Below, piece after piece: positions 21,059 through 34,663 of a DNA stretch of 64,000 bases. The number at the start of each line of letters is the position of its first letter. Position 1 is the first letter of the stretch. The position numbers and the translations under genes are program-made. A model generated the notes under the pieces. The model was not told where the DNA came from and did not search any database. It saw only the letters and a list, made by a program, of their open reading frames with translations. This DNA comes from Angiostrongylus vasorum (Eukaryota > Nematoda > Chromadorea > Rhabditida > Metastrongylidae): contig JADANN010000443.1 of the NCBI GenBank assembly GCA_018806985.1, positions 697,001 to 761,000 of the forward strand. Reading direction: 5' to 3'.

Positions 21059-22980
21059 AAATTTTGTGGTAGTATCGCTCATCGTCTAGCTGTATGTGAT
21101 AGTATTGTAAAATCATGACATTCTGATCTGGTCGTTCATCGACTTTCTCGACCTGAAGTGATTTAAGGTTTCATTTTCCACATTCTAGTTTTTCTTCTAG
21201 AGAAAATTCCACCGGTATTTTTAATAGTATATTGCCGTAAAAAGTGCTGTGTTGATGTACTATTCCACATTCGGAAACACATCTACACTCTTGGATCGCC
21301 ACGAATCTTCCTTATTGAGAGTTAACCGCTAGGTTACGTGGCATGTACCCAAGTGATGAATGCGGGGTTAAATCTTGTTCAAAAGACGCTTTGTACTCGC
21401 TTTGAGGCGCAAATACATAGGTTCTTTAGATTAATTCATCGTTTGTGGTGTGCAGGATTCACATTTCTTTGTTCATTTAGTTGACATTCAAACACTTGGG
21501 AAAATGCGCTGAATCACAACTTCCTTTATCACTTATACCTAGCTGCGTTATGTGTTAACACAAAGACATTGTGAAGCGAAGACGATGACATCATAGGGGA
21601 ACGAAAGCAAAGGGAAGAAATAACATCTTTGGAAAGTAGCCGTTTTCAGTCTTACTTAGCCATACTTCAGTAATTCACTGTGGTTCTATGTATGTCTGTC
21701 ACGGTTCCACTCAGTTCTCGCGCTATCGTTTGTTCGCGTCACTGCGTTCCCACTGAAGACGTTCAATAGGTTTTCTCTTGTCCTCTCGTTTCTAACCACA
21801 TATTCGTACTCTTCCTATCTCTACCTCTTCACTACGTGAAATATCCGTCGCTATTGTTTTAGCTTGACAACGTAAAACTTACAGGATTTTCACATAAAGT
21901 GTACCAAGAATGGAATTTGATATAGGGATACTAGAGGACACGGTAAATGTCAGGAGTAAACGATAAGGTCAGTAAGCATAGCTAATTTTGTCTGCAAATT
22001 GTGCATATAAGGTGATGCATTTGTGTCAGAAGGAAGTCTTGAACAAGTGGGAAATAGTCACGATTGTTTTATCTGAAGAAATATAGAACTTGTTTCATAG
22101 ACAGTAAGATGGTGCTATATTTGCACGTTCACATCCACTTATATCACTGCACATCATTTCTTAGTGAGCAGCCCGAATGAAAAGTAGTTGACGTTTCGCT
22201 TCTTCAAATTCCATAAGCACCTTCATAATTCTCCAGTAGAGATCTGATCTTATGCTGAAATGCAACAGTTCATTGTGAGAATGTATATTCACTTAAAAAG
22301 AAGTGTAATACGCCAAAGAACACGTATTGGATTATGAGGAGGGATTCTGAGAAACAGATTCTACAATGTATCGAAAATAGGATTATAGCGGTGAAGATCT
22401 TCGGCTTGTTACATGGTTTTCGAGTTGTCACTCTACTAATCGTGGCATTCACTGCGCTCACAAGAATCGGTTTTGTTTTGGGAAATCGCAGACCACTACG
22501 GATGCTGAGAATGACGTCGATGACGTCCTGCCACGTATATACCGGTGTCCCAGGAAACCATCCTCGACCATCGTGTCAGTGATGTGATAATGTGACTGTA
22601 CGGATCAGCAAGGTGAAGCCAAACACAAATACGAATCCAAGCACATTCACGAATGGCGATTGCTAGATAGCGAGGCGAGCAGTGGATGTGTGGGACCCAC
22701 TGGGCATGTGAAGTCTTGCTAAATAAATGTAGCAAGTAGGCAAGAAGATTAGTTTGAAAATCGTGCACTGTTAAAAGAATTTAAAAAATGGAGTTCTGAT
22801 GATCTAGAGTATTAAGAAGTCGACAATAGCTCCCCTTCCTGTAGGTTTTCTTTTTGTCGCGCCAACACACGATGATTCTAGGTATCAAACTACTCCATAC
22901 AATCAGTGGTTTATCAATCAAGCACTGTTGGAACCAAAAATCCAGGAGTGAATTCGATGCCTTCAGTCACAGTTCCACTT
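21059..22980. other. No gene seen between MTRES1 and the RTE
   Basis: Starts with the MTRES1 3' UTR; no AATAAA is evident within 150 bases. At 22181-22215 there is a minus-strand remnant of the PLE tail (GTTGACGTTTCGCTTCTTC). Open frames at 22270-22770 overlap on both strands and show no recognisable domain. Confidence 0.45.
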
Positions 22981-22999
22981 CATAGTAAGTTGTTGCCGT

Positions 23000-23045
23000 C
23001 GATCTAGGTCTCCAGAATCTAGGTCTCCAGTATCTAGGTCCACAA
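23000..23045 (+). repeat. Short tandem repeat
   Basis: ATCTAGGTCTCCAG is repeated about three times head to tail immediately before the first recognisable RTE coding sequence. Confidence 0.7.
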
Positions 23046-23059
23046 ACCTGCTAATCGCA

Positions 23060-25090
23060 TCGAATTCCATGTGATCGCCTCACAAGAAACAAAAAGCCAG
23101 AAGATCGATAAACACCAACTAAACAACGGGGCCCTTGTCATCTGTGGAGGAAAGGTCCCGTCACAAAGTGTCGATGGCGCAGAATTTGTCGTCCATCCAT
23201 CATTGTCCATCTCGTCGACTCGTGTAGGTTCCATTTCTCTCGCATGGCCGTGTTCCGTCTTCAGTCAACGCGTCATAAGACGATCATTGTCATCAGTTGC
23301 TACTCACCGACCGATGCAGCTGATGAGTACGAATTAGTGCGTTCTACTATCAGTTGGAAGGACTTGTCCACAATGATAAAGCATATTATAAATTTATTCT
23401 CGGAGACTTCAACGCCAGAATAGGAAAGGCCTATGACAGCGAATACAACATCGGAAAATTTTGAATTAGGAGAGTGAAAAGCGAATAGGAATGAGAAACC
23501 GTTTTCTAGGACTCCTGTCTGTAGCACGCATCTTCAACTCGTTTTTCCATGAGAAAGGGAAGCCAACGCTGGACATGGAGTCTTCTAACGGCAGGAGTCA
23601 TAGAGAGATTGATCATATTCTGACAACCAGAAGATGGTCCCTACTTGATAGATCGGTAGTCCCATCGTTCTGTACTGGGTCCGGTCACGGCTTTCTTTGC
23701 GCGAAGATTCAACTCAGCAGTAACCTTGAAACGAATTCGCGGCCATCGACAATGAAGAGAAACTTCAGACGTGACTGGCAGATTGAAGAAGACCCAACCG
23801 AAGACCACGAGTTGCTTGTCGAAGGACTTAAAAGTTATGGTCAAGGAAAAAAAGGGAACTGGAACTTTATCCTACTGGAACCCAATACGGCTGTTATTAA
23901 GTGCCAGTTGCAGAAGAGCTTAGCAAGAAGATCCATACCGGTGCAAGCAGAAGAACCTGTTAGATGTACCACAAAAAACAACCGGTCTAAATGAATGTCA
24001 TCGGGATTTCTGCGAGTATAATGTTCCCCTGTCAGCCCTAATGAACGATGATGTGGCCATTAAGATTTCACGCCATGAGATCGAATTGATAACGTAGAAG
24101 TTCTGAATCAACCCTTTCCGTTCCGCAATGCCTTTCCTAGTCCCTAAAATTACTGAAGGGGAAGAACAACCTGAAATTCTTCTTACTGAGATTCGAGTTG
24201 CATTAGAATGCACCAAAAGAGGCGCAGCTACAGGACCCAATAATGTCACTGCCGATTTCCTTAGAGATGGGGACCGCAGATTACATGTGCTTCTGACGAA
24301 CCATGTAACATCCTTTTCTGAAGGACAGAATCCCAGACCAGTGGAGGTCGTCACTGGGACGCAACTAGTTGAGCAAGAAAGATGTTGACAGGGATTTTGA
24401 TGAATGGACCACATCCAAACTGTGTCCAGGGTCATTGAAGTTTTTTTAGGAATACCACGTGCCCGTAGTCCCTAACTTTTATCGACTATGAGAAAATGTC
24501 TGAAGTATCGAAACGAATGAAAACTTATCAGCGCTCCTTGACCAAGGAATGGATCCCGATTTCTATGTGAATGTTATTGGAACTGCACTGTGGAAATACA
24601 ACTTTTCCGTCGGCCTCTTGCTATACCAGTAGGAAAAAGGATTCGAAAGTAACTTTTAGGAAGAAGGATTCGAAAGTAACTTTGTATCCCCAAAGTTGTT
24701 TAGTGCTACACTGCAGTGGATAATGAAGTCCTTTGATTGGGATGAGGAAGACATACGTATCGATGGAAAATACCTATCAAGTCTTCCTTTTGCCGACAAT
24801 GTCGTCGTTTCCTCAAGAAGTATCAACGGATCACGGACGATGATCAATGAGCTCAGCAAAGCGGGAACAATGATTGGACTACCGTAGCTAAAGTCAAACA
24901 CCTGTACTTGCAGCTACAGTTGTCTTACAGATGAGATATGAGACGTGCACCCCTCACCATGCTCGAATCAAACCACCACCATGGACGATGATTGCGAGAC
25001 AAGGAAACGAATGGAAAATGAGCTGGCGTCCGCACAATTCGTGGCGACGGGCCATCCAAGTATTCAACCAAGTAAGTAAGATCTAGGTTT
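23060..25090 (+). mobile_element. RTE-type non-LTR retrotransposon, inactivated
   Basis: Broken into several frames. The endonuclease part shows SQETKSQK (23075), GDFNARIGK (23405), REIDHILTTRRW (23605) and a degraded SDH box (SGHGF, 23675). The reverse transcriptase shows GAATGPNNVTADFLR (24225), KLFSATLQWIMKSF (24690) and LPFADNVVV (24785), where the FADD catalytic pair has become FADN. Stops and frameshifts throughout and loss of the second catalytic Asp mean it is dead. The 3' tail has GCGACGGGCCATCCAAGTAT at 25042. The order and motifs match C. elegans/hookworm RTE elements. Confidence 0.85.
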
Positions 25091-25964
25091 CAGGAACTAG
25101 CATGTGGTGGATCATCATTCGACCCACATTTTTGACTGTTTTCTTAAGGTAAGATCTGCTATGACACCAATCCCAGGCCACAGGAAAAACCAGAAAAACG
25201 TGCTGAACTAGTAAAATCTCATCACAGTGGGAACTGTGCTAGGGCAGCTGCGAGCTGTAAAAAATTACCACTCAAATAGCGAAGAACGATAAAGCTATTT
25301 AGTAGGACTATTGATTAGTGCTTTAAAATTCGAAAATTTTTAACATTGTTTTTCTTCCTACCCCATTCTTCCAAACAGCGTCCCATATTTTATATGATTG
25401 AGCGTCTCCCGAGTAATGTATTCTCGTTTTTTGTATTATGCTTGTGATCGTAACATGTAGAGTGCCTGACGATTGGGTTGTCAGGCCAGCTCGTGATATC
25501 ACACCATCCTGAAGAATAAATTAGTAGGAACGGGGAAAGGAACAGAGACAACAGCAGACTAAAATAGAGTAACCACCGACGAAAATTCAGAGTGAACTGG
25601 GAGGAAACGAATGGTATATATTTATATACACTAGATGCCCTACAATATTTTTTTTTCCATTTGGTGGTTAAAGGTGCACTAAAATACACACATGGCTGTT
25701 AGTTCGATCTTTTTTTTCTTAGTTCATAAATTCTTCCCCAGCAATGTTGGCTAATTCAGATTTGTCAGGATGATCAAAGAGTGCTGACGTCATAGATCGA
25801 TAGGATGACGTAGGCCATCTTTACAGGCCGAGTATGGATTGATCCACTATGAGCTGAGTTGATCATAAACCTTTTCTCGACTATCAAACGGAGGAGAAGT
25901 TTGGTGCTTGCAGCAACGGTAATCCCAGCTGCACTAGTGTAAAATCGTCATTGCTGCGATTAAA

Positions 25965-26345
25965 AACCTCTTAGTTGGGTCCTCCCAACGGTTTACGGCC
26001 TCATCGTGGTTCCTATGTGTCGGACTGCAATGTACAGTGGGGGATTCATCCCTTGGCAGGATCTCCAAAGCTGAGGAGTCAGGCATTTCCATCACGAAGC
26101 CCAGCAAAGAGTAAACCAATACCAGGATCCACCACCGCCTTGGTATTAATGTCGCATGGTGGCAAATCTTCCTCTGATCCACAAGGGCTGCTACTGACTG
26201 TGGTGGTGGAGACCTGGGGCAGATTTTGACCAGGGCGACCTCGGGATTCTAGGGAACCACAATGGCTTAACCAGCAAATCTCTGAAAAATGGAGACTATG
26301 CTGGGGCCGGCACAACCAGTGAAAACCGGCCGTTCAAGTATCAAG
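25965..26345 (+). repeat. SINE-D copy
   Basis: TCCCAACGGTTTACGGCCTC, AAACCAATACCAGGATCC, TTAACCAGCAAATCTCTG and the tail CCGGCCGTTCAAGTATCAAG. Confidence 0.75.
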
Positions 26346-27033
26346 TATCAGCTAAGTAGGGTCTGAGTCACATGCAACGGTTCGCCGTTGGCGTTATGAA
26401 TATTTGCTGGTTTTCTATTGAAATTTCGATCTCATTAGTGGCTGGCAAGCATGCTTTGGAAGGTCGGAGTGCACAGAACAAGCATTATTTTACTTATAGG
26501 AGCAATAAATCCTGGCATTGTATAGGTTAGAGCTTTTCCCAAACTCTGATCAGGAATCTCTCGGGGCTTACAGTTAATGGAATAAGATGACACCACATGG
26601 AGGTTTCGGCAGTGCACCTACTACCCATTATACTACTTAATACATAGCTATAAGTCTGAAATATAATTTTATTACTACTGTAGTCTAGTCTAGTACCTAG
26701 TTTTCCGTAGCATCATAGCGTTTATCATGAATAGAGATTGACATTGTCTAAGTCATTGTGACTTGTGTGCAAGAAGCTTAGTAGCAGAAAGTTTAGCCAG
26801 AGAAAAGCTCTTCACAGTCATGTCACGTATTGTCGAGACGCCACAGAACAGTTGCGATAGCCCTTGTGGAAGAATGTGTTGTGTTAAATGAGAGTCGTAA
26901 CCGTTTTGATTTCAATAAAGTATTGGAGGATAAGTGAAATTCACTGGTTCGATGAGTAGTCTCTCAAACTGACAACGTGTTGAATTTCTTCCTTCATGGG
27001 AAAGAAGTTACTTAACCAATTTTATCACATTTT
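26346..27033. other. Downstream flank of MKS1, no gene seen
   Basis: AT-rich sequence after the MKS1 stop codon. The human protein has a longer C-terminus, but I see no further exon in frame here. Confidence 0.45.
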
Positions 27034-30000
27034 CTAGACATGCAACAAGAGGTATCCCCCTATTCCGATGCCAAACAAATGTCGAGGAACAGTGTCGTTA
27101 CCCAACGCACCGTATACCTAAAGAGTTCCCAGTGCAAAGTTCTTTAACGAGATATGAATTCGCCATTGTGATGTGTTTCAGTCAAATAAAAATGATGGCA
27201 TCTTTACAGTAGTTCGTCGTCAAATGGGATTCTCTAAGCTATAGGCATATAGGATCGGTTAAATGATTGTGTGTGTAATTTTTATTGTTAATCAAGAGAA
27301 TGAAGCTCAAACCTTTTCTAAGTTGAAGAAGTCGATATCGATCGTCTGACCGATGAAGAATTCACGTAGTTCGCTGACGGCATCGCCAGTTTTTATGGGT
27401 CTCCAGCATTCAATTCGATAGTCTGTTCTATAATTCGTTACACTTCTTCCTATGCTAATTTTAGATCTGATGATACAAATCAACGCTACTCTTTCATCTT
27501 AGCAAAGTGTGGGGGAAAAATTTAGGACCACAGATTGGTTCGTGATAAAGTGATTCTTTGTCGATATAGAGGCATAAGGACATAAAGCTTCTGAGCACAA
27601 TCAACTCCATCCGGGAAGTATGAAAGAGCGCTCGCTGTCGAAACGTGCATATCAAGAGATTGGATCTTCAGGTCTCCAAAATTACCAATTTGTGTGCCAG
27701 TCTACGTTGTAAACAACTAGTAATCACTACAATTATTTGTACCTTCCAGGCGTTAGTAGTACTGTAAGGCAAGCGTAACCGGCTACATATTGACGACCCC
27801 AGAGATCTTCTGAACGCACCCGAAATCGTACGTGAAATCGAGAGATGTCGGTTGCTTGAACGACAAACTCGATAGGCCAACAGAAATGGTATCGTCCGTC
27901 CTGAATGTGTATTATGTAAATAAATGAATGAATAGTAAAGTTTTGCCGACATCGCTCTCAAGTCGTTGACGGGCATCCTGGAAGATCTTCACAGTTCACA
28001 AATCGAAGCATTTGAAAGAAGGAAGAGAAGAAGCCACCACTTCTCAAGACGGCTTAGAAACAGTTTTTTAGTAAATGAAGCTTCAGCAAAAATTTTCTGC
28101 AAAAAATTTGTCTTCGAGACAAATTAATACCAAATTAACATCAAAGATGTCAACCTTTTATTTGCTGCCTACTATAATTTTTCACGCAGGGTATGATTGG
28201 TCGAATTGTGACGTGCGAGGAGAAGTGGGTTTTGTACAACAGGCGGCGTTCAGCTCAATGGTTGGGTTTTGATTTGGCTTCACAGCACTTCCCAAAGCCG
28301 AAATTACACCAAAAAAAGGTTATGGTGAGCGTTAGGTGGCCTGCGGCCGGGCTGATACATCATAGCTTGTTGAATCCGGGAGAAACGATTACGGCAGAGA
28401 AGTATTGTCAACAAATCGACGAAATGCACCACAAACTCCAACAACAACGACCGGCATTAGTCAATAGAAAAGAACCAATCCGTCTCCACGACAACTCCCG
28501 GCCTCACGTTGCGGAAGCAGCGCTGCAGAAGTTGAACGAGTTGGGCTTCGAAACTTGCCTCATCCGCCATATTCATCAAACCTCTCGTCCACCGAATATC
28601 TCTTATTCAAGTCAAGCACCTTGACAACTTCCTGGGCGAGAAATGATTCACTAACCACAATGATGCAAAAATGCCTTTAACTTAAATTCATCGCTTCCAG
28701 AACTCCTGAACTGTATGCAACTGGAATAAGCAAACTTGTTTCTTGATGGAAAGAATGTGCTGATTCTAACGTGTTTATTTCGATTAATGAAAGATATTAT
28801 GAAGAAGTTATGGTTATTTAAATTTACTTTTGAAATAGGACATTTCATATGTTACAACCTAATACTTCGGTAAATTTTAAAAATCCACACTACTGTCTCT
28901 TCGAACTCGATCTACTTTCATCCGTCTGTCCAACATCTAAAATATGTTCTTATCACTGGAGACAAATATGTAGTCTATGTTCCACTAATCTTCTTTATAT
29001 GATGGATCTCAACGTTGTTTTTTCGCAAGGACTCATTGTCGATTACTGGATGGCAAACAAGGTTAGACAATGAGATAAGGTGATTAGTAACTTCACTCAT
29101 ATCTCGTCGGGTTGCCTAGGATTCAACCTTGCACTGGCGCAGTCACCTTCAGCAAGGAATTCTCACGCTAATTCTAGAGAGCAGAACAAGCTCTTCGTCA
29201 GCATGCCTGTCAGTACAAGCTACAAGATCACGACGTACCCATGACTGGAAACGCACCGAAAAAATGGAAAATGGTAAAGTCTTATAGGTAGACAAAAGGG
29301 CGCGTGTAGGTCAGTAGCTAGAAGTTCCTTGAAATACACACTGGATCAGTCGCTGAGTAGATTACGCGCCTTGAGTTCAACATACTTTCCCTTTCCTGCA
29401 GGGTGGGCAAATTCGTACCAAACTTGTGTTGGATGATAGAGACAATGAGGTGGACCACCGAAGATATTGTATAAGCTAGATATAAGATCCGCACCTAGCC
29501 ACCTCTATGTTTTTCAAGAAAGTCGAATGCATACCATATTCCCTGATTAGCGCTGGATCCTTTCTCCTTTCTAGACATTTGTTGAAAAAACGCTGGAGCT
29601 CATAGCTTTCGAGCAAATGGATCCAACTTTGCAGCCCCAACACCATACTGTGAAGAATAAAGGTATATTTGTGTCCGTTTGAGTCAAATGACGACTAACC
29701 GCATTAGAAGTGATGTATCATTAGAATATGCCAATTACTCCTCACCTTTCCCGCTGTACAAGCGGAGGTCTGCCCTTCTGTAATGCCCGTGGTACATGTT
29801 GAATCAACAGGAAAATAGACTACGTATTCGATCCATATGCTGTTATAGTCAAAGTGACTACCGTAATCTGAAAAAGCATCGGCTTTAAATTTTCAGCGCC
29901 GAGTCAACCAATACCAGAACAATGTTTTCGTGAAGAATTGCACATAAATGATTTTACTACAACCACGCACCAATACACATCAGACACACAACTTTGACCG

Positions 30001-33000
30001 AGTCCTCCTCAGGTAGTTCAAATAACTGAGTTTCAGGCAGGTTTGGAGGGACCTGAAGAAATACGGAGGGCTATGAAAATTTTCAACCAAGTCTTCCATT
30101 TGCCTAAAATTTATAACTTTTGGCAATAGGTTCTATAATAATGCCTATATTTTCTAAAATTTGCTGCTCACATTACTCTCAGATTTTATTTTTCAAGCTT
30201 AATAACCACTAAATGTCGTAAATACAACAATACAAGGGCATTAGCATGTAATGAAATCGAAACCTGACGACATAAGTTACCTGCCTCATCTATTACCTCG
30301 TTAATCCTCAATGAGGCTGTAGCTTATTGATAATGACGCGTAGATCCCTATGATTTATATTTCCAACACCAGAGATACTCCTTTTAAACACATACGCGAC
30401 TACATCTACTTATGTCCGCCCGTTTTTCATGAAAAGGCTGGGCTAAAAGTGTTTTTATACAAACTATGAAGTTCAACGAATAGCTTCTCAAGGGACACGC
30501 CTGACACAATGTCTGTGTTGGATGAGCTGCCGATTAAATGTGAAAAAGTACAGCAAATAAGATCTTTGCAACAAACGAAATAGACAGTCGGAAGGAGTGC
30601 ACTGAAATTACTAAACGGCGTCCACTAAGCCTACCCACGTTTGTGATGATATAAATGCATACAGTCACTTAAGGGTCAACGCGGCCACTATTTTACAACC
30701 ATGTTTGAGTTGAAATTAACTCACACTCTCCATGCTTTCCCAATATTATTTTTTGCCTATCAATTTATTTTACATGACCCATGGTCACATCTACTGTGTG
30801 GATTCTAGCAGTTATTGCGTTCGATTCGTTTTGCTCGCACTCATTGTCCACAATGCTGTTCCAACATTTCGCATGTTGTTTCGGCTACTGCTGGAGGATT
30901 TCTACTTTTTAGGAATGTCGTAAAATGCTGGTCAAGTCGATTCTTGGATTCCCTAGAATCTTGGAGATAGTCGAGCTAAGACGTTCCCACTTAGATTGGA
31001 AAAGAGCGTTGAGAAAGGGGTCGAACTAACGTATTTGCTTCCTGATCAGTGGCATCACTGACCACAGCGCTGTCCCAGCCTCTCTCTCAATATTAACAAA
31101 AGTAGTAGCAATAAGCATTATGGCCATTCTTTCACTTAGTCTTCATTCCAAAAAAAATTTCTGACTCAGCAAGTACACCATGTCCATAAAGCCGCTCTCT
31201 TATGGATGGAAAGTATTTGCTAATTATTGAAGCTCAACCAGGCAGTCGCATTACTGGAGATTGTACTAGCAGTGGAAAGCACCCCAATGACACTTTGCCC
31301 TAAACTACAAAGTACTTTCTATTAACAAGTAGCAAAAAAACGGGAAATGCAAATGACACGAACAATTAATGCTAAAGCACGAAGAAGACAAAAATAACTT
31401 TCATAATGCTGAGATATTTGCAAAACTCTGGACCGCAGGTGTCAATGGTGGGGAATGAACGCGTTATTGTCCTTTGCGGGGAGTAACGCGTTCACCACCT
31501 CACCATGCGGGCCCCTTCGTTTCGCCTGTCTCTCAGCTAGTTCTATCGATCACTTGCCATCAGCAATCACCCGTCAACGGGATTGATCTGGGGAGCCCAA
31601 ATCGGCATTGAACTCAGTTAAGCTGAGGCTATAGTTGAGTAGTGAAGGGCCCGCATGGTGTGGTGGTGAACGCGTTACTCCCCAGAAAGGACAATAGCGC
31701 GTTCGTTCCCCACCATAGACACCTGTGGTCCAGAGTTTTGCAAATATCTCAGCATTATGAAAGTTATATTTCGCAACCTACTCTGCCATTAAAAAAGAAC
31801 CGGCAGTAAATAAAAAAAAAGGAGAAGAAATAACGTTGTCAAAATAAGAACATAAATGAGCATGAAAACTAGGAAACTCACCACCGTCACTCTATCGAGC
31901 GGTTGAGCTACTGACGTGAAATTGTCTTCCCATATTTGTACTAGTACCCGATATTCGCCTATTTTGCTTTGGATACGGTAGCCACTGTGAGTTAGTCGTG
32001 GCTCGAATATCATCGATCGCTCATTTAACAGAGTGATTCGACAGATGACGTACTCATCACGATCGTTGTAATTTCTGGAAAATCGTCGGTAGCTTGAACC
32101 ATGTTGTCCTATGGTATGTTGACCATAACAAAACAACCACAATACATGCTTTTATTCAAGCGACTGTTTTTCTATTCGACGATTGCTTTTGTATTTTTTG
32201 TCTTAAACTACCAATCCATGCGAGAACTAAGGACTTTGGAAAAGTAAACAAAGTCATAGCTAAACATCAAGCACGACTATTTGAGAGCGCGAAAAGCGGA
32301 GTTTTCTTAGAAGTCCTTATGACTAATAAAAAAAAAGATTGGCATGCTCTAAATAATCTTTTATAAAGTGGAGTGTAGGAGTCTTTGTTAGTGCGCATCA
32401 AGCGCCGAGGCTGCGAACCCAGTTTCTCCGCTAGCCGAAGCGTTTCATAGGTTTGGAACAAGGTGCATCACCTTGTGATTTCAGGTTTTTAGCAGTCACA
32501 GTGCAAGGTTCAGACTGAATTCAACTAAGCATATGCACAGATATCTGCACAACTACGGGTTTAAGTGCATTCAGAATATATGAGGTACTCCTGCGTAGCT
32601 GAGGCCATGTACACTGTTAGAGGTGATCTGAGTTTCAAGGTAATCACTACGAAGCCTAGTGATAAACCGGCCTGCTCCGAGGAGAACCACTGATCCAACA
32701 CCTGGACAATAATGTTGTGTTTACAGACTCATTTAAAGTAACTTACTCATTAAGGCTTCCTTGATACATCATTATATACATCAATTTCTTATCACAGCGA
32801 ATTGTTCGATGATTTCTCCTCAGCGGCAAATCAACAACAGGATTACGCGCTACCCATTTGCTTTAAAAATCGGTATTTTATACAAACAAATCACTTCATA
32901 ATTTTTAAAGATCCGTATGCTTTTTTTTGTTCGAGTAGAAAATTCAGCTTTATCATCTTAAACGTGATGTGACATAGTTAGAGTACGCCTAACTGTAGTT

Positions 33001-34593
33001 TGATCACCACTATTATCATGGCTGTAATTATGCACAAGGAGAGTTACTTACTCGTATTCAGCTTTCTTTGCTTCTCCCTCGTTGCTCATTGGAGCTTTGA
33101 AAACTTTTAAACGCTCAGGAATTTCGTCGCTTTCAACGTAGGTGAACAGTCTCGCTTCAGTTCTCGCTGTACTGTAAATGAATAAGTACAGTCGCACATA
33201 ACTGCTTGGATCTTTCGTTTTCACTAACACTGCACACATAAGCGTATTATCCAGTTGGCTTGTATTTTACGAAGTGAACAAGACTGTTTTTCGAGTCTAG
33301 TCTGGCCTGATGTTTCCACATGGTTACTGTAAATAGTAGTTCGATGACGTGAAGGGCCGTTCGCTATGGTGAGGCCATTGAAGGGTTTTTACAATCATGT
33401 TTTGTAGTTCAAGTTGAAAATAGCCTTTGTTTTAGACTAACACAAAACCTGTTATCCCCTGAACGACCTTTCTATTAAGATCAGCACTAGCGTTATGATG
33501 TTTCGATGCAATGTTCCCCATGACAGCTGCAGGATCTACACCGAACATCTAGTAATCTTTCCGTTGCACCCTTTTAATCTTATATATCCCAGTTGCTAAA
33601 TGCTCCTGTAATTCTGTAGACCTTACAAACACAGTTTTACCTTTTATCGCATTTATTCTTCATCTATTCCATGCTTCAGAGTATTTTTTTCAAACCGATT
33701 GTGCTTCTTGTTTATCATCTACTAAACATTTAATAACTACTCAAAACCTATGCTTCGCTATATGACTAGGAAAATGGAAGAAAAAAGTGTTCTACAGATA
33801 TGATATATCAAATATAAACCCGTTAATAACTGAACAACTCGAAGGGTATTATAAGAGTCACCATATGCCCCTGTCACACCTACGAGTTACCCGACGGGCT
33901 ACGTTAGCCCGAATTACATGGATATCTTTAGATTTTTTACTATAAAGACCTCATGCCCTCTGTTTTCACTCTGCTTTCTCGGTGGACAACAGCTAGCTAG
34001 ATGGGTCAGCAGCAGCAGTGATAGGTTTATTTTTAGATAGATTTGTGGATGGCAATGTCGCCCTTTTTAAATGTCGAGGAGCTTGGGTAACCATGTTGCA
34101 AGGGCGAACCCCGTTGCAGAACGCAGTTCAACAACCAAGACTTACGGGCTTTGGTGACGCTAGAAATCATTTGAGAGCAGATGTAACTATAGAACGAATA
34201 TGAAAAATCAAACGTACTTGTTTTGCACGTTGGATTGATCGGTGTGAAGTGATACTTTCTGCTGCCATTGCAGTTGTAGTTCGTCGACTGTGTGACTTTT
34301 AAACATTCCCGAAACACCACTTTCAACAATGTCGTCCAAATCGTTAAAGTCTTTCTTTACGAGAGTAACCCTAAAAATTCGTACTGTTCTCTCCCTTCCT
34401 CTTCCACTCACTCACTTCCTCTCTTTCCCTCTTTCGAATGAAAAAATGAACATGCTTGAAATTATACAATGAGGTAAAACGCGAAGGTAAGATTTATTAA
34501 TGATACATGAGGCTTTGTTGCGGATGCTCGAACATACTTGAATCTCATCAATGCAGCCGATCCGACAAAATCGAACACGCTGCCGGATTCCAT
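27034..34593 (-). CDS. mks-1: MKS1 homologue (B9-domain ciliary transition-zone protein), nine exons
   Basis: Member of the MKS module that gates the base of cilia; in nematodes this means sensory neurons. Exons on the minus strand: 34593-34538, 34370-34218, 33171-33052, 32074-31882, 30052-29971, 29867-29746, 27900-27743, 27427-27313, 27117-27034. All junctions have GT/AG ends and compatible phases, with no frameshift; the product is 360 residues. The N-terminal region has FKVTLVKK, DELQLQWQQKV and ARLFTYVESDE (compare IGWQEKLF and RIFTYTDSD in human MKS1), then DEYVICRITLL and YRVLVQIWEDN. The B9 domain runs from about residue 190 to 345: ELPEEDSVKVVCLM, HFDYNSIWIEYVVYFP, YHFCWPIEFVV, EDLWGRQYVAGYACL, CWRPIKTGDAVSELREFFIG and RHLFGIGIGGYLLLHV just before the stop. 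ATG follows directly after an acceptor (CATTCTTCAG), so the 5' end may be trans-spliced. It lacks the roughly 60-residue tail of human MKS1. Introns contain mariner, SINE-A, SINE-B and SINE-C insertions. Confidence 0.92.
28193..28820 (+). mobile_element. mariner transposase fragment, 5' truncated
   Basis: In the MKS1 intron between exons 6 and 7, opposite strand. It starts at a SINE-C end (TTTGCTGCCTACT at 28160) and encodes GRIVTCEEKWVLYNRRR, FPKPKLHQKKVMVSV, LNPGETITAEKYCQQ and HDNSRPHVAEAAL. TCEEKW replaces the usual TCDEKW, so a catalytic Asp is lost. A frameshift follows HDNSRPH. Inactive. Confidence 0.85.
29297..29570 (+). repeat. SINE-A copy, degenerate
   Basis: GGCGCGTGTAGGTCAGTAGC head, GTACCAAACTTGTGTTGG, GTCGAATGCATACC and the end GATTAGCGCTGG. 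In an MKS1 intron. Confidence 0.55.
30785..30960 (-). repeat. SINE-B 3' half
   Basis: The minus strand reads CAGCATTTTACGACATTC, ATCCTCCAGCAG and CAATAACTGCTAGAATCC, aligned with the second half of the copies at 34732 and 43526. The open plus-strand frame starting at 30732 is its antisense. Confidence 0.6.
31386..31815. repeat. SINE-C inverted pair in an MKS1 intron
   Basis: Arms 31390-31515 and 31643-31770 are reverse complements (TTTCATAATGCTGAGATATT ... ACCACCTCACCATGCGGG). The loop 31516-31642 holds the remaining part of the left unit. The right unit lacks its leader. The right edge has ACCGGCAGTAAATAAA. Confidence 0.75.
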
Positions 34594-34663
34594 CTGAAGA
34601 ATGGGAGAAAATTTTTGTGGCAAAAAAATGGCAAAAAAAACTAAACAGAAGGTTCTCATCACA

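Noticed and set aside
32094..32366. 90-codon plus-strand frame opposite MKS1 exon 4, ending in KKKDWHALNNLL
   Set aside because: The first part is antisense of the MKS1 exon region and the rest has no recognised motif or splice support, although the end looks somewhat protein-like.
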